A stretch of 64,000 bases of DNA from Lycorma delicatula (lineage: Eukaryota; Arthropoda; Insecta; Hemiptera; Fulgoridae), in the NCBI RefSeq assembly GCF_047948215.1, contig NC_134460.1, positions 15,807,501-15,871,500 of the forward strand, written 5' to 3'. Each line of letters begins with the position of its first letter. The first letter of the stretch is position 1. Positions 1 to 12,057 of this stretch are shown here, one piece after another. The notes beneath the pieces are model-generated. The model did not search any database. It saw only the letters and a program-made list of their open reading frames with translations, and had not been told where the DNA came from. Made by a program: the position numbers and the translations under genes.

Positions 1-255
1 TCTCCCAAGAAAAAAAAGAAGATAATAATAAGTTGTTTTACATTATTACTTCCGGTTATAATTAGGCTGTGAAAGATATGTAGCGTTACCTACATTATAA
101 GACGTTTTATTTAGAGTTTTTTTCCCTGATATTAATGATGTTCACCTACATAGACGGCTCCTTGTGGTAAACAGAATGAATATAGAGGAGCAGTAATGTG
201 TAACAGTTTAGTTTGAAAAAGGTAACGAGAAATCCATACGGTTAACGCATTCTCT

Positions 256-1255
256 AGTACGTCTGCTAACATGTACGGAACCAAACAGCAACAATAACAA
301 TTGAGGAACATAAGAAAGAAGCCGTAATAAGAAAGGGAGTCCGACAAGGATGTTCCCTATCTCCGTTACTTTTTAATCTTTACATGGAACTAGCAGTTAA
401 TGATGTTAAAGAACAATTTAGATTCGGAGTAACAGTACAAGGTGAAAAGATAAAGATGCTACGATTTGCTGATGATATAGTAATTCTAGCCGAGAGTAAA
501 AAGGATTTAGAAGAAACAATGAACGGCATAGATGAAGTCCTACGCAAGAACTATCGCGTGAAAATAAACAAGAACAAAACAAAAGTAATGAAATGTAGTA
601 GAAATAACAAAGATGGACCGCTGAATATGAAAATAGGAGGAGAAAAGATTATGGAGGTAGAAGAATTTTGTTATTTGGGAAGTAAAATTACTAAAGATGG
701 ACGAAGCAGGAGCGATATAAAATGCCGAATAGCACAAGCTAAACGAGCCTTCAGTAAGAAATATAATTTGTTTACATCAAAAATTAATTTAAATGTCAGG
801 AAAAGATTTTTGAAAGTGTATGTTTGGAGCGTCGCTTTATATGGAAGTGAAACTTGGACGATCGGAGTATCTGAGAAGAAAAGATTAGAAGCTTTTGAAA
901 TGCGGTGCTATAGGAGAATGTTAAAAATCAGACGGGTGGATAAAGTGACAAATGAAGAGGTATTGCGGCAAATAAATGAAGAAAGAAGCATTTGGAAAAA
1001 TATAGTTAAAAGAAGAGACAGACTTATAGGCCACATACTAAGGCATCCTGGAATAGTCGCTTTAATATTGGAAGGACAGGTAGAAGGGAAAAATTGTGTA
1101 GGCAGGCCACGTTTGGAGTATGTAAAACAAATTGTTGGGGATGTAGGATGTAGAGGGTATACTGAAATGAAACGACTAGCACTAGATAGGGAATCTTGGA
1201 GAGCTGCATCAAACCAGTCAAATGACAGAAGACAAAAAAAAAAAAAGTACGTCTG
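256..1255 (+). mobile_element. 5'-truncated family A LINE, copy A1, with TSD
   Basis: A 5'-truncated non-LTR retrotransposon occupies about 266-1245. It is bounded by a 10-bp direct repeat AGTACGTCTG at 256-265 and 1246-1255, the target-site duplication left by target-primed reverse transcription. The 3' end is an A-run (about 1234-1246) that follows the family's conserved end. The same element recurs six more times in the window. The TSD and A-tail are seen directly; truncation during insertion is the usual explanation. Confidence 0.9.
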
Positions 1256-1256
1256 A
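277..1256 (+). pseudogene. Reverse transcriptase C-terminal part (LINE A1)
   Basis: The open frame carries the C-terminal half of an APE-type LINE polyprotein. An RQGCSLSPLLFN-like motif near the start matches reverse transcriptase motif B. FADDIVILAES holds the catalytic Asp pair (motif C). A thumb/connection region follows, with YLGSKIT, LYGSETW and GHILRHPG motifs seen in proteins usually annotated endonuclease-reverse transcriptase or craniofacial development protein 2-like. The endonuclease and RT fingers are missing. One base is lost near 276 compared with copy A6, and the family stop codon TGA has become AGA, so the frame runs on into the A-tail. The clade is probably RTE-like but is not settled from sequence alone. 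Not functional. Confidence 0.85.
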
Positions 1257-4200
1257 TATTTGATATTCGCTCTTAAGAGATAGTTTTTTTTACTAAATAA
1301 TAAATGAGATTTATTATCTCATTTTATTTCGAAACAGTTGTGAGGGTTTTGACATTTTATATATATTTTATAATCGAACTAATAAATCTAATTCGTGGGG
1401 GTAATTCAGGAAACGCAAAAAGTCATTTGTCTTTGTATACAAAATCTTCTAGACTGTACGAGCATATTTGTTTGATTATGTAGTCTTTACTAGGAATATA
1501 TTACACGACTTGTATGAAATATTAACAGTTATATAAGTTAACAGGCATCCATTAACATATGTTCTCTATTCAGTTTTTTCCGTGATAAAAATTAAAAAAA
1601 AAAATACCGAACTTTTTTTTTTGTTTTACGATGATATAAATTGCACCGTAAATTTCCAAGTGACGCTAATAAAACTTATAAAAAACAAACAAAACGACGT
1701 ATAACTTTAGACTGAAAACTTTTATCGATGCATTTTTTACGTAAGACGAATTTAAATAAAATACAACTTATTTTTATTAGAATCATTTACCATAACTGAT
1801 CTAACGCAACCGGTTATTAAAAATATTGTAATAATTGGTTTCACTATACGGTAAATATAGTAAAATAATTGCGTACGAAAAGTATTTAAAAGTTATAATT
1901 TAGTAATGTTTCGAAAGTTCTTAGACGTTTGCCGCGTTTTCTTTACATCTGTACATTGTAAAAATTTACAGTAATAAGAATACATAAAACTATTTACGTT
2001 ATCGCTTACAGGAAAATTCAGGTAGCTATACGTTTTTTTAACTATCATAACTTGATGGCTGAAATTCACTGGCAACGATTACTTTTCAATTTTTTTTTCT
2101 TTTTTTTTTTTGCAACGGTTCCTAAGGTTTGCATTACGCTACCCAAAATCGGTAAAGGAAGCAGCCTTTAAAAGGCATTGTGTTACTAAATGATAATGAA
2201 CGTCTAAAATTTGGTATCTGATAATATACGTTAGTATATTTACTTGATTGTACGATTAGATATATATCTAAGCCAAGTTGTACAGCGAATGAAACTGGTT
2301 TATTTTTCTGTTTAAAGTAATATTATTTAAGAATTAATTAACAAAATCTAAGTAATTTTTTTTCAGAATTAATTTTTTCGGTCAAGTAACCGTAAGATGG
2401 GAGTTCTTTTTTTTTTATCGTTCAGATTATGTAAAAAGGTTAATAATCAGTCAAGAAAAATTAAATTAAAGAGTTGCCAGTAATATAGTTTTTTTTTTTG
2501 TTTTTTTTGTTACACTGTATAAATAACATTAAAAAATAATTAATTATTAAGAATAAAAAAATAATTTATACTAGTTTTAAAAATTAGGGAAACCATAGAC
2601 GTGTAAATGCATCAGTTTCATATTAATCGATCGAAGTTACATAAAAATAGATGCGATTGCTAAACGCATCGAATGATCTTTTTTTCTTCAGCTTGAGCTC
2701 TTAGTTTTCTATAGTGGGTTAGAATCAGGTAAAGCATCTAGCAATAAAACTTCCGCTAAATCATTCCCGGATAAACCCAGAAATAAGTTTAGAGATAAAA
2801 AAGATGCATTTTAAAAACAACTTCAGCCAAAAAGGTAAATTAAACCAAGTTTAAATGAAATAAATTTACCTTTATTAAAGTATTTTTGGATGGAAACTAT
2901 TTTTTTTTTTTCCAGGAGAGGACAGATTAATTAGTTGCGAATAATTAAAGAATATAACTTATTTATATTTATTTTTAATTTAAATAAAGCTGGCAAAGTA
3001 TTGCCAGTGTATGATTTTCCCGACTATGCGGTCAGCGGTCTAATATTGTTTTACAAGTAGTAAAAAATTAATATTGTAAAATAAAAAATTTTTTTAGTTG
3101 TAAGAAAATAAAGTCGAAATAATTCTACGAAACTGTAAAAAAATAGCATAAAAAAACTTTATTGCGTAATTTTGACGTATTAAAAAGACTTTTAATAACG
3201 CTAATATTCACAAAAATTAATTTTGTTAAAATTGAGATCGTAAAAATTAAAAAAACATTTTTCCTAATCTTTAAAAATTTGGGAGCTTTATCAAGGGGAC
3301 TTTTTTTTATAGATTATAATGATTACCAAAATATGATTTAAGCAGAAAGATTTCCAAATTACGAATAAAAATATTTTTTATTTTAGGGATTTCCTGACTC
3401 GGTGGGAAAAATTTAGGAATTATAAAGAAGTGAGCGCTAACAAAAAAAAAGTAAAAGATTTTCTAAAAATATTCATACGTAGATTAAGCTTAACAAATTT
3501 ACTTAATTTAAGTCTTCTCTAAATCTAACATTCCCTTCAATAAAAGCTAAATATGAAAAAGAAAATTTTCAAGAAAAGATTTTCTGCATTTTAGATCCGG
3601 TGTTTATAATTATATAAAATTGTAAAAATTTCTTGATAGCGCTATATAGGAAACGTAAAGTTTCAAAAATTTTGAAAAATACTTAAACCAAAGGGAGATA
3701 GAGCAGAAGAACAAAAACAAGAATTTCAATTTTTAGAAATGGGGATTGATTTTTTGAATACTTTTTTTGATTATTTATACATGAATTGTAGGTAACAAAT
3801 TTGCTTTAATGAAGTTTTCTCTAAAACGCCTCTTAAGAAAATATAACTTGATTTTTTTGCGATATCCTCTACTCCCTTGTTTTTTTTTTAAGAATTGAAT
3901 ACGATCGATGCCAAATGTGAACCAAAAAAATATGTGAGTCAAATTTGAAAAAATCGGTTCTGTCGCCGATCTTGAAATGTAAGGCCAAGACCAGTGCAAC
4001 AGACATATATATATATATATTTTGGTTATTTTGTCTAGATGAACTAGTTGAACCCTTTTTTCATCGTATTTTATATTTCCGATAGGATTTTCTTAATTGA
4101 TTTGTTATTTTCTGCCCGAGTGGTAAAAGTAGTTTTGAAAACGAAGGTACTCCGAAACGCGTCAGTTATGAGTGTTAGATTGATAATGATAGGAATAACA

Positions 4201-4298
4201 GAAAATAATACTCATATCAATAAAACGTAAAAATTTGCAAACATAGCTAGAGCAGCTATTCGCCGAAATATATCTAAAGAAATAAATGCGTGTGTTTG
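1257..4298. other. AT-rich non-coding stretch
   Basis: About 3 kb of A/T-rich sequence with many homopolymer A and T runs. Short open frames on either strand have no recognisable motif and low-complexity composition. I see no exon, RNA gene or identifiable transposon. A short (AT)n tract lies near 4008-4020. Confidence 0.6.

Positions 4299-4344
<46 letters not shown>
4299..4344. repeat. (AT)n microsatellite
   Basis: An almost uninterrupted TA dinucleotide run of about 46 bp. Confidence 0.95.
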
Positions 4345-4346
<2 letters not shown>

Positions 4347-4736
4347 TTAGCTGGATAAACGACTATGTGATTAACTCTGCTGCTATTCGGAAATCGATAA
4401 TATTTTGTTACTAATTTATACGACAAATTTTTTCAGAAAAATATTCAAAAAACCAGAAAAGAAATCTCTCTAAATCTTTACTCAATAAGGCAACAGATTA
4501 TGTATTTCTATATTCCGTATAATAAAATCACTTAAAAAAATTTTCTAAAATTCTCCTTGAAAACACATAAAATCCAGAAAAAGATTTTTTTTTTAAATCT
4601 AAAGAAAAGAATGTAAAACATATGTATTTACTAAATCTTTAAGACGTGTGTATATTTAATTTCAAGATTTTAATACTACAAGAAATATTTTACACTACTT
4701 ATTTAAAAATTAAAATTTTAAATAGATTTTTTTGTT

Positions 4737-4761
4737 TGTGTGTGTGTGTGTGTGTGTGTGT
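4737..4761. repeat. (TG)n microsatellite
   Basis: A perfect TG dinucleotide run of about 25 bp. Confidence 0.95.
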
Positions 4762-5785
4762 ACCAGAAACAACAAATTTAAAAATAATATCAATTTATAA
4801 AATTAAATCTATTTTTAATAAGTAAAATCTTTCATACGTTTTAAAATTATTTGCTTCATTAAAAACAAAACTGGTTAATTTAAATAAATACATATTTTAT
4901 TGAGCTCATTATAAGAAAATTAATTATCCATTTAAAATAGATCATATCAGGAATTTTACCGGAGATTCCGGGAATGGTATTATTTTACGGGTAATAAAAA
5001 GGAACTACTTCATTTGCATAGATATTTAGGAAATCGGAAAGCGGTATTAAAAAATTTAACTATTAGTTTAGGTTATAGTTTATTTTAGATAATACATAAA
5101 AATAATAATAATTAATAATTATATTTATAATCCAGGCTATTAAATAGAATCGGTACAGAATAAAATAATGTAAAATTGTAAATCGGTTAATATTACTTAT
5201 ATATTAAAATATTCCTTTAACTAGTAAGGAGAATCAACGGTAGTTGATTAATTATTGCTATTATTTTAATAAAAAAAAAGATCGATGTTCCTTAATGAAC
5301 GAATACCCTTTCAATTTAATTTAAAAGATTGTTGTAATTATTAAAGTACAAATTAAATTTTATCGATAGAAATTTCTTTATACGATTAAAGCAAATAATT
5401 TATAACTCTTAACGCGTGATTTTTTATAATAATAATTATAATTATTCTTACCGTGCAGAACTTACCTTTAAAGTTGATCTAAGAAAATAACACGTAAATC
5501 TATTTAAATAATATCAGTTTGTCATAACGTCCAGTACACATGAACATCCGCCATAACACTGTAAAAGTTATTTAGTATCACTTGTTTGTTATATCGGCTG
5601 TAGTTTAAAGATTTTTTTTTAATATATATTTTATTGGAAAAAAGTTTTTTTTTATACAACTTTATTAACGTTCGTTTCGGTAAAAAATTTGTTTTTATTT
5701 TAATAAATCCTAATTAATAAAATACGATGATGATATAATTGTTTTTAGTACGATAAGTTTTTAGTACGTCTAACGTTAATTTAGG
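4762..5785. other. AT-rich non-coding stretch
   Basis: No recognisable gene, repeat end or RNA. The sequence becomes less A/T-rich from about 5.8 kb. Confidence 0.55.
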
Positions 5786-6326
5786 TTAATTTACAAAACT
5801 TCGTAAGAATATACGGATCGTTTGACAAAAGAGTTCTTTTAAATTAACTTTTGAAATCGAAGCGGGTTCGATAACTCGCCGTTCATAAAACCGCGACATC
5901 GCGTTTAATCGTAACATCCGACTTATTCTGTATCTATACGTTCTTATTACGCTAGAAATCGTGTCGCAGTCGGATGCTGCGGGTTCGACCTTGTAACGGG
6001 CACGCACGAACTCGGCCGATCTTACGGGTACGATTCCCCTGGCAAAATATTTAACCCGAATATATCCGATTAAATCCGAGTAACGCTGCGAGCAGCACGA
6101 CCCGAACCGTACGGTGGAATCTGTGTCACTGAGGGATGCTGAGCCGCCCCCGCCTACAAACGTTCCGCCTGACCTTGTTACCGAACGTTGCCGATCTTTC
6201 CCGATCGCCAGATGCAAGGACCAACCTCCATTTTTCTTGCTCGCGCGGGGAATCGATCGTACCTTCTCGGCGGCCCTTTACTGTTTTCACGATGAGATTA
6301 AGATAAGCGAGGACACAGGGTCGTAA
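5786..6326. other. GC-richer, CpG-containing island, open on both strands
   Basis: This stretch is clearly richer in G, C and CpG than its surroundings. A 143-codon frame is open on the minus strand (5786-6217), and a shorter frame is open on the plus strand (6114-6326). The minus-strand product is rich in Arg and Ser and shows no motif I recognise, and I cannot identify splice sites that would make it an exon. It could be a diverged exon, a promoter-proximal island or an unrecognised repeat. Low confidence that it is coding. Confidence 0.3.
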
Positions 6327-8220
6327 TAAAATGCGTTCGAACTTCTAATAAAGGTGAAATGTTTTGCGTTCTATTACGGTAACCGTGTGAAGAAACTAGA
6401 AATAACGGTCGATTACCGTATCGTCTCTACTAATTATGCTTGTTTTTCTTTAAATTTTCGGTGTTTAAAGTTTTTTAATATTAGTTTTATTTTTAATTAA
6501 ACGATTAACAAATTAGATGTAGTTTAGACGAAAATAATGTTCACTGTTCACATATAAACCGCTCTAATTAAATATTAATAGTGAAATCTATTTTATACCG
6601 GGACTATAAGGTAAAATTATGTTTACGTAATTCGTCACACACCTATTTGTTTGTGTTAGCTGAAACGTGTCGCTGAGAGTAATCCGGTTAATCATATAAT
6701 TTACTTTAATTATGACCATTAATAAAATATTGTTTTATGTTATAAAATAAATTTATACCGAAAATTATTATAAATAGTTTTATTTTTATTTTTTCAGCGT
6801 TAAAAAAAGATTTAATATTTGAGATATTTTTTTGTTTTAATTAATTAATATTTAGATTTATTTAAACGATTTGAAAAAAATGCTAAATCTGTGTACATGT
6901 TCATATGCATGTATATTTATGTGCGTAGCGTACGTTTATAAATCTTAATTTATATTAAATTCTTGTACACATCAAGAATTAACCAATTATTTATTCAGTT
7001 CCTTAAGAAATTGTGTTTTAGATCGTTACATTAATATTAATAGTTTTGAAGCGTTAGAAAACAATTACTTTAGAAGGTTATCAAATATTATATTACTTTT
7101 AATTGTATTTTGTTCGTTTTAACTCTAGAGAAAAAAGATTTTTTATACTATTAAAATTATAAAAATATTAATAGAACGCACGCAAAACTCGCCCTCGACC
7201 CTAAAAATACTTCTTGAAAGAATAAACCCTAGTACTGGTAACCGTGACGACTTAACAAACAGAACCAAATTTTCTTTTTATCGCACGACAAAAAAATCTC
7301 GCCAATGTAATGAATTAAAAATCTGCATCTCATAGAAATAGAAACTAGTCGTACTAAAATATATTACATTAAGGTATAATGACAAACGCATAATAAAAGA
7401 TTTACGACCTAAAATATATCAATGAACTACTATAATAATAAAAATAAATAGTTAATTATTTAAATTAAAGAAGGAAAAACCTTAAACTAGAAACCTTTAA
7501 TCGATTCGTTATTAACTGTAGTATAATCTACTCTTAGAAATTAGTTAACAGTTTTAAACAGAACCGGTATTTCATATTTAACATAATAAAAGGACGCAAA
7601 ACAATTGTAGACAAAATTAAGAGTGGTATCTGCTTATCGGATCCTTTAGGGTAAACGGTCTTTATATTAACACACCTGAACGAGAAGTTATCAATATATT
7701 ACAGGATTCGTTAAAAAAAAAAATACATCACATGCCTACTATCTGGAGCATTTTTCGTACTGCAGTAATGTTTCCCTTAGTCACAGATAGAAACGGTCGA
7801 CCTGACCTTGGAGCATTAGCGAAGCCAAAATTTCCTCATTTAAACTCTTGCTACCATCTGAGTACTGTACGATGACGATAAAAATCATACGTAACTGAAA
7901 TCGTAATCTTAATGTAGAGTTTTAATTAAGTAAAATTATTTCGCGTAATGTGTATGTACACATAAATGTTATAATCGACTCGGTATAACGATGGGTTTCA
8001 ACGTAATGGCTGAAATATCATTAAATTATTTAAAAAATATATTTATTCTACGTAATATCTAACGGCTAGACAAAATACAGAGCGCTAGGAAAGTTTTGTA
8101 AATACAACATAACGGATCATTACAAGCGATTAAAAGTTAGCGCGTGTTTAGACAAGATCCAAACTGCACTGTAGCCGCGATTTTGCTCGTGTGTTATGTG
8201 TTAATCGATGTTTAGAGAAA
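6327..8220. other. Non-coding stretch before the mariner
   Basis: A/T-rich DNA without long open frames. Nothing recognisable is visible, although the mariner's own 5' untranslated part and terminal repeat should lie in roughly the last 150 bp. Confidence 0.5.
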
Positions 8221-8562
8221 ATGACTCCTGCGCTTGAGGAGAATTGTGCTCATCGTGCGATATTTACATCGTATCGAGATTTTGAAAGAGGAAATTTTAA
8301 TCTTTCTGACGATCCAAGGTCAGGTCGACCGTCTTTATCCGACTGAGTGAATCATTGTTGCAGTACAAAATATGATCGAAACAGACAGTCGTGTGACCTA
8401 CCACAGAATAGAGGCGTCCTTGGGCATTAACTTACTGACAGTAAGTGCTAATCTGCGAGATCACTTTCGAGTTGGAGAGTTTTGTACTCTTTGAATGCCG
8501 AATAACTTGACCGACGATCAGATAGCACGTCGTGTTTCATTGTGCCGTGAAACGCTGAAACT
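8221..8562 (+). pseudogene. Mariner transposase, N-terminal piece (Mar1)
   Basis: This is the decayed 5' part of a mariner-family transposase, the enzyme that cuts and pastes the element at TA sites. From an ATG at 8221 the frames show the DDPRSGRPS-like linker between the two helix-turn-helix DNA-binding motifs. The second helix-turn-helix follows (IETDSRVTYHRIEASLGI region), then an LTDDQIARR block typical of mariners just before the catalytic core. There are at least two in-frame stops and a frameshift. The piece stops at 8562, where an R1-type LINE is inserted, and the transposase resumes at 9496. Confidence 0.8.
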
Positions 8563-9495
8563 AATTTTTTTTTTTTTTTTTCTACAATCAAGTTTGACTC
8601 GCGCCAGAGGAGTGTCCTTTACTCTAGCTCGCCTCCCCGCCCGCCGGCTGTATGTCCGGCACGCGGCAGGTCAGTTCACCGGTTAGCTCTTTTATTTCGA
8701 GCTTTCTTTTATTTATCAGCGAGCGGTTTCTTCTTGACGAGCTTCCTCATCTTTCTTCTTTATAACTGCGGTTATAAACGACGAGATCACATTAAAGTTA
8801 TCCTCGTTAAGTAGCATTTTATCCACCACATTCTCCGTAGATAATGGCCCTATACGTCTTACACAGGATTGCCTGCTTTCAGTCCAACGGTTACATTCAA
8901 ATACTACATGTTCAGGGGAATCATAAGCCCCACAGTAAGGACAGTTGTTGTTATCTACCCTTAGTCTCGCACATAAATAGGACCTGAACGACCCATGCCC
9001 TGTAAAAAATTGCGTTATCCAGTAATTTATGTCCCCGAACTTCCTTTCTATCCACGGTCGGATCAAAGGTATCAAACGATGTGTCCATCGTCCCGTGTTG
9101 GCTACATCCCAACGATGTTGCCAATTACGCAGCATCTCTTCATATGCTTCTTTAGAAGGTTGTCCACATGTTATACTCACTCGCATCTCCGCCAGTTGTT
9201 TAAGCGGAGGAACTCCTGCAATTACGAGTACTGCCTCGGTGGAGACTGAAGAATATGCGCATATCACTCTTAAGCCCATGCGCCGTTGAATTCCTTCAAG
9301 GGCTCTTCTGTTCTTGTCGGCACGCAGAGCTCTTTCCCAGACTTGTATACCGTAAAGTAAGATGGAATTAACTACGTGAGCGTAAATCTTACGCTTCGCA
9401 GTTCTGGATCCTGTCATATTACCGAGTAATCTGCTAAGATTTTTGCCCGTGCATTCAGCTCGTTTACGTATTTCATTCACGTGTGCCGTAAAACT
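8558..9495 (-). mobile_element. R1-type LINE inserted in mariner, copy R1a
   Basis: A minus-strand LINE fragment spans about 8563-9490. Its A-tail appears as a T-run at about 8565-8581. Short direct repeats AAACT flank it (8558-8562 and 9491-9495), and joining the outer sequences there restores a continuous mariner reading frame. That shows the LINE entered an existing mariner. The 5' end is truncated. Confidence 0.8.
8716..9490 (-). pseudogene. R1-clade LINE ORF2 C-terminus (R1a)
   Basis: About 255 codons of the C-terminal, post-catalytic part of an R1-clade reverse transcriptase protein. Features seen are SILLYGIQVWERAL, an AVLVIAGVPPL block, RLIPLIRPW, QFFTGHGSFRSYL, and a C-terminal zinc-binding motif C-x2-C-x7-H-x4-C (CPYCGAYDSPEHVVFEC). 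All are typical of R1/TRAS/Waldo-type ORF2 ends. The frame is open without stops to the stop codon at 8716, but the endonuclease and RT catalytic core are absent. It is a family distinct from R1b at 13 kb, with which it shares the same domain order but only moderate sequence similarity. Confidence 0.85.
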
Positions 9496-10016
9496 CCTCC
9501 TCTTGAAAAAGATTGAAAACGGGAAATTTTCGTATGCGAATACTATTGTAAAGGATGACTGTCACAATATTATACTGATTACTACCAACGGCTGTACTAT
9601 TGTGACATCTCGTCAAAGGCTCAGAATAAAGTGCGGGTGTTGGAAGCTGAGGACACTCCTGTGGCTGTTCAAAAATCCAAATCAGTAAAGAAGAGAACGG
9701 CAACCGTATTTTGTAGCGCGAGAGGGGTTTTAGAGCGAGTTTTGTCAAAAATTCAGAAGGCAGTTACAAGGAAGTAGTATATCTAGGAATGCTTGCCTAA
9801 GATTGACGAAGCTTTCAAGAACTCAAGGATGGACGCACGGTTTTTTCACGATAACGCTCCAGCGCACTGCTTCAAAGTTTGCTCCGAGTATTTGGCCAGC
9901 CGTTGGAATAAAATTATTGAAATCACACTCCCTACATTCTTAATTTCGCTCCATGTGATTTCGCGCTGTTTCCCGGGTGAAGAACACGCTGAAAGTGACA
10001 ATGAGTGCGTCTAAAT
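9496..10016 (+). pseudogene. Mariner transposase, C-terminal piece (Mar1)
   Basis: The rest of the mariner interrupted at 8562. Across shifting frames one reads a YYCD-containing block, then KKRTATVFCSARG, an FFHDNAPAH motif (second catalytic Asp), and near 9945 FAPCDFALFP (third Asp). Several frameshifts and stops separate these blocks, so the gene is dead. With the 8221-8562 piece it makes one mariner of ordinary length. The family A LINE A2 starts 30 bp downstream. Confidence 0.8.
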
Positions 10017-10039
10017 CTCCGACGAAACACGATAGGGTT

Positions 10040-11578
10040 TTTTAAAGTTTTTTTTTCTTTTGTCTTCAGTCATTTGACTGGTTTGATGCAGCTCTCCAAG
10101 AATCCCTATCTAGTGCTAGTCGTTTCATTTCAGTATACAGTCTACATTTAGTATACATTTCAGTATACAGTCTACATTGCAGTATACAGTCTACATGTCA
10201 TTTCAGTCTACATCCTACATCCCTAACAATTTGTTTTACATATTCCAAACGTGGCCTGCCTACACAATATTTTCCTTCTACCTGTCCTTCCAATATTAAA
10301 GCGGCTATTCCAGGATGCCTTAGTATGTGGCCTATAAGTCTGTCTCTTCTTTTAACTATATTTTTCCAAACGCTTCTTTCTTCATCTATTTGTCGCAATA
10401 CCTCTTCATTTGTCACTTTATCCACCCATCTGATTTTTAACATTCTCCTATAGCACCTCATTTCAAAAGCTTCTAATCTTTTCTTCTCAGATACTCCGAT
10501 CGTCCAAGTTTCACTTCCATATAAAGCGACACTCCAAACATATACTTTCAAAAATCATTTCCTGACATTTAAATTAATTTTTGATGTAATCAAATTATAT
10601 TTCTTACTGAAGGCTCGTTTCGCTTGTGCTATTCGGCATTTTATATCGCTCCAGCTTCGTCCATCTTTAGTAATTCTACTTCCCAAATAACAAAATTCTT
10701 CTACCTCCATAATCTTTTCTCCTCCTATTTTCACATTCAGTGGTCCATCTTTGTTATTTCTAATACCTTTCATTACTTTTGTTTTCTTCTTGTTTATTTT
10801 CATGCGATAGTTCTTGCGTAGGACTTCATCTATGCCGTTCAGATGAAGTAACTTAACCATGATATAATCTATCTGGTACCTTGCAGTACCGCCTGGCTTT
10901 TTCCAAGCGTATATTCTTCTATTATGATTTTTAAATTGGGTAATGGCAATTACTAAATTATACTTCGTGCAAAACTCTATAAGTCGGTCCCCTCTTTCAT
11001 TCATTTTACCCAGCCCGTATTCACCCACTATATTTCCTTCCTTGCCTTTTCCAATGCTTGCATTCCAATCTCCAACTATTATTAAATTTTCATCTCCTTT
11101 TACGTGCTTAATTGCTTCATCAATCTCTTCGTATACACACTCTACCTCGTCATCATCATTGGCGCTTGTAGGCATATAGACGTTAACAATCGTTGTCGGT
11201 TTAGGTTTTGATTTTATCCTTATTACAATGATTCTATCGCTATGCGTTTTTAAATATTCTCTTCCCTATCTTCTTGTTCATTATGAAACCTACTCCTGTC
11301 TGCCCATTATTTAAAGCTGAGTTAATTAATCTAAAATCACCTGACCAAAAGTCGCCTTCCTCTTCCCACCGAACCTCACTAATTCCTACTACATCTACAT
11401 TTATCCTATCCATTTCCCTTTTTAAATTTTCTAGCCTACCAACCTTTTTTAAACTTCTAACATTCCACGCTCCGACTTCGTAGAATGTTATTTTTTAATT
11501 TTCTGGTGACCCCTTCCTTAGTAGTCCCCACCCGGAGATCCGAACGGGGGACTAGTTTACCTCCGGAATATTTTAAAG
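10040..11578 (-). mobile_element. Internally deleted family A LINE, copy A2
   Basis: A minus-strand LINE at about 10048-11570, with the A-tail seen as a T-run at the left. It is flanked by an 8-bp repeat TTTTAAAG (10040-10047 and 11571-11578). Unlike the other copies it keeps the 5' end of the coding region and an upstream GC-rich leader (about 11500-11570), but a large central part is missing. Its 3' end carries several imperfect duplications of a short CAGTATACAGTCTACAT unit (about 10128-10215). Confidence 0.85.
10198..11495 (-). pseudogene. APE endonuclease joined to RT tail (LINE A2)
   Basis: Reading on the minus strand from about 11490, a WNVRSL motif and an E-V-R-W block mark the start of an apurinic-type (APE) endonuclease. 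After a frameshift near 11230, a 206-codon frame holds GDWNASIG (catalytic Asp/Asn) and YQIDYIMVK. At about 10840-10855 the sequence jumps straight to the RT thumb region (NGIDEVLRKNY), skipping the rest of APE and the whole RT catalytic core including FADD. Compared with copy A3, roughly 1.4 kb is missing. A further break near 10553 separates the last 117 codons. Not functional. Confidence 0.85.
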
Positions 11579-12057
11579 ATTGATTTCAAAGGATTGAGAA
11601 ACGTATAACGTGTGGTGGAGATTATTTTGAAAAATTGTAAAATATAAAGCCTGAAAAATAAATAAATTATAAAAAATAAAGTATGAAAAGTTTCATATTG
11701 CCCTTTTATTATACCGGATCCATTACGTTTAAGATATAAAAGCGACATAAAGCAGTATCTACGTAAAAAATTTATTACTCGGCTTAAATTTCTTTGGTAA
11801 ACATAAAAATAGCAAATCCCTCGACTTCTTAAATTTTAATCTATCAGAATTAAACGATAAGCCCGCTTTTAAAATATACAAAAACCCAAAATTAACACGA
11901 TTAACAGAGACTCTAATATCTCACACCGCATAACCGCCTTTATATTACACTAGATGTTAAATACACTCCTAAAACCGAATTATTAAGATGAACTCGCGTT
12001 AACACTTAAACAGTATTTTATATGAAATACAGAGTAGATGTAAATAGATAAAAAATA
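11579..12057. other. AT-rich non-coding spacer
   Basis: No motif or repeat end recognised between LINE A2 and repeat B1. Confidence 0.5.

Noticed and set aside
540..737. Recurrent 62-68 codon open frame antisense to family A LINEs (also at 10624, 17265, 19971, 38278, 60375)
   Set aside because: It recurs only because the LINE copies are similar; it is the complement of the RT thumb region with no independent motif.
1024..1221. Second recurrent antisense frame over the LINE A tail (also 25702, 38762, 59891)
   Set aside because: Shadow of the LINE C-terminus on the other strand.
4048..4230. 60-codon plus-strand frame
   Set aside because: No motif, no conservation evidence, length expected by chance.
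6114..6326. Plus-strand 70-codon frame in the GC-rich island
   Set aside because: Overlaps a longer minus-strand frame and has no motif; neither strand can be called coding with confidence.
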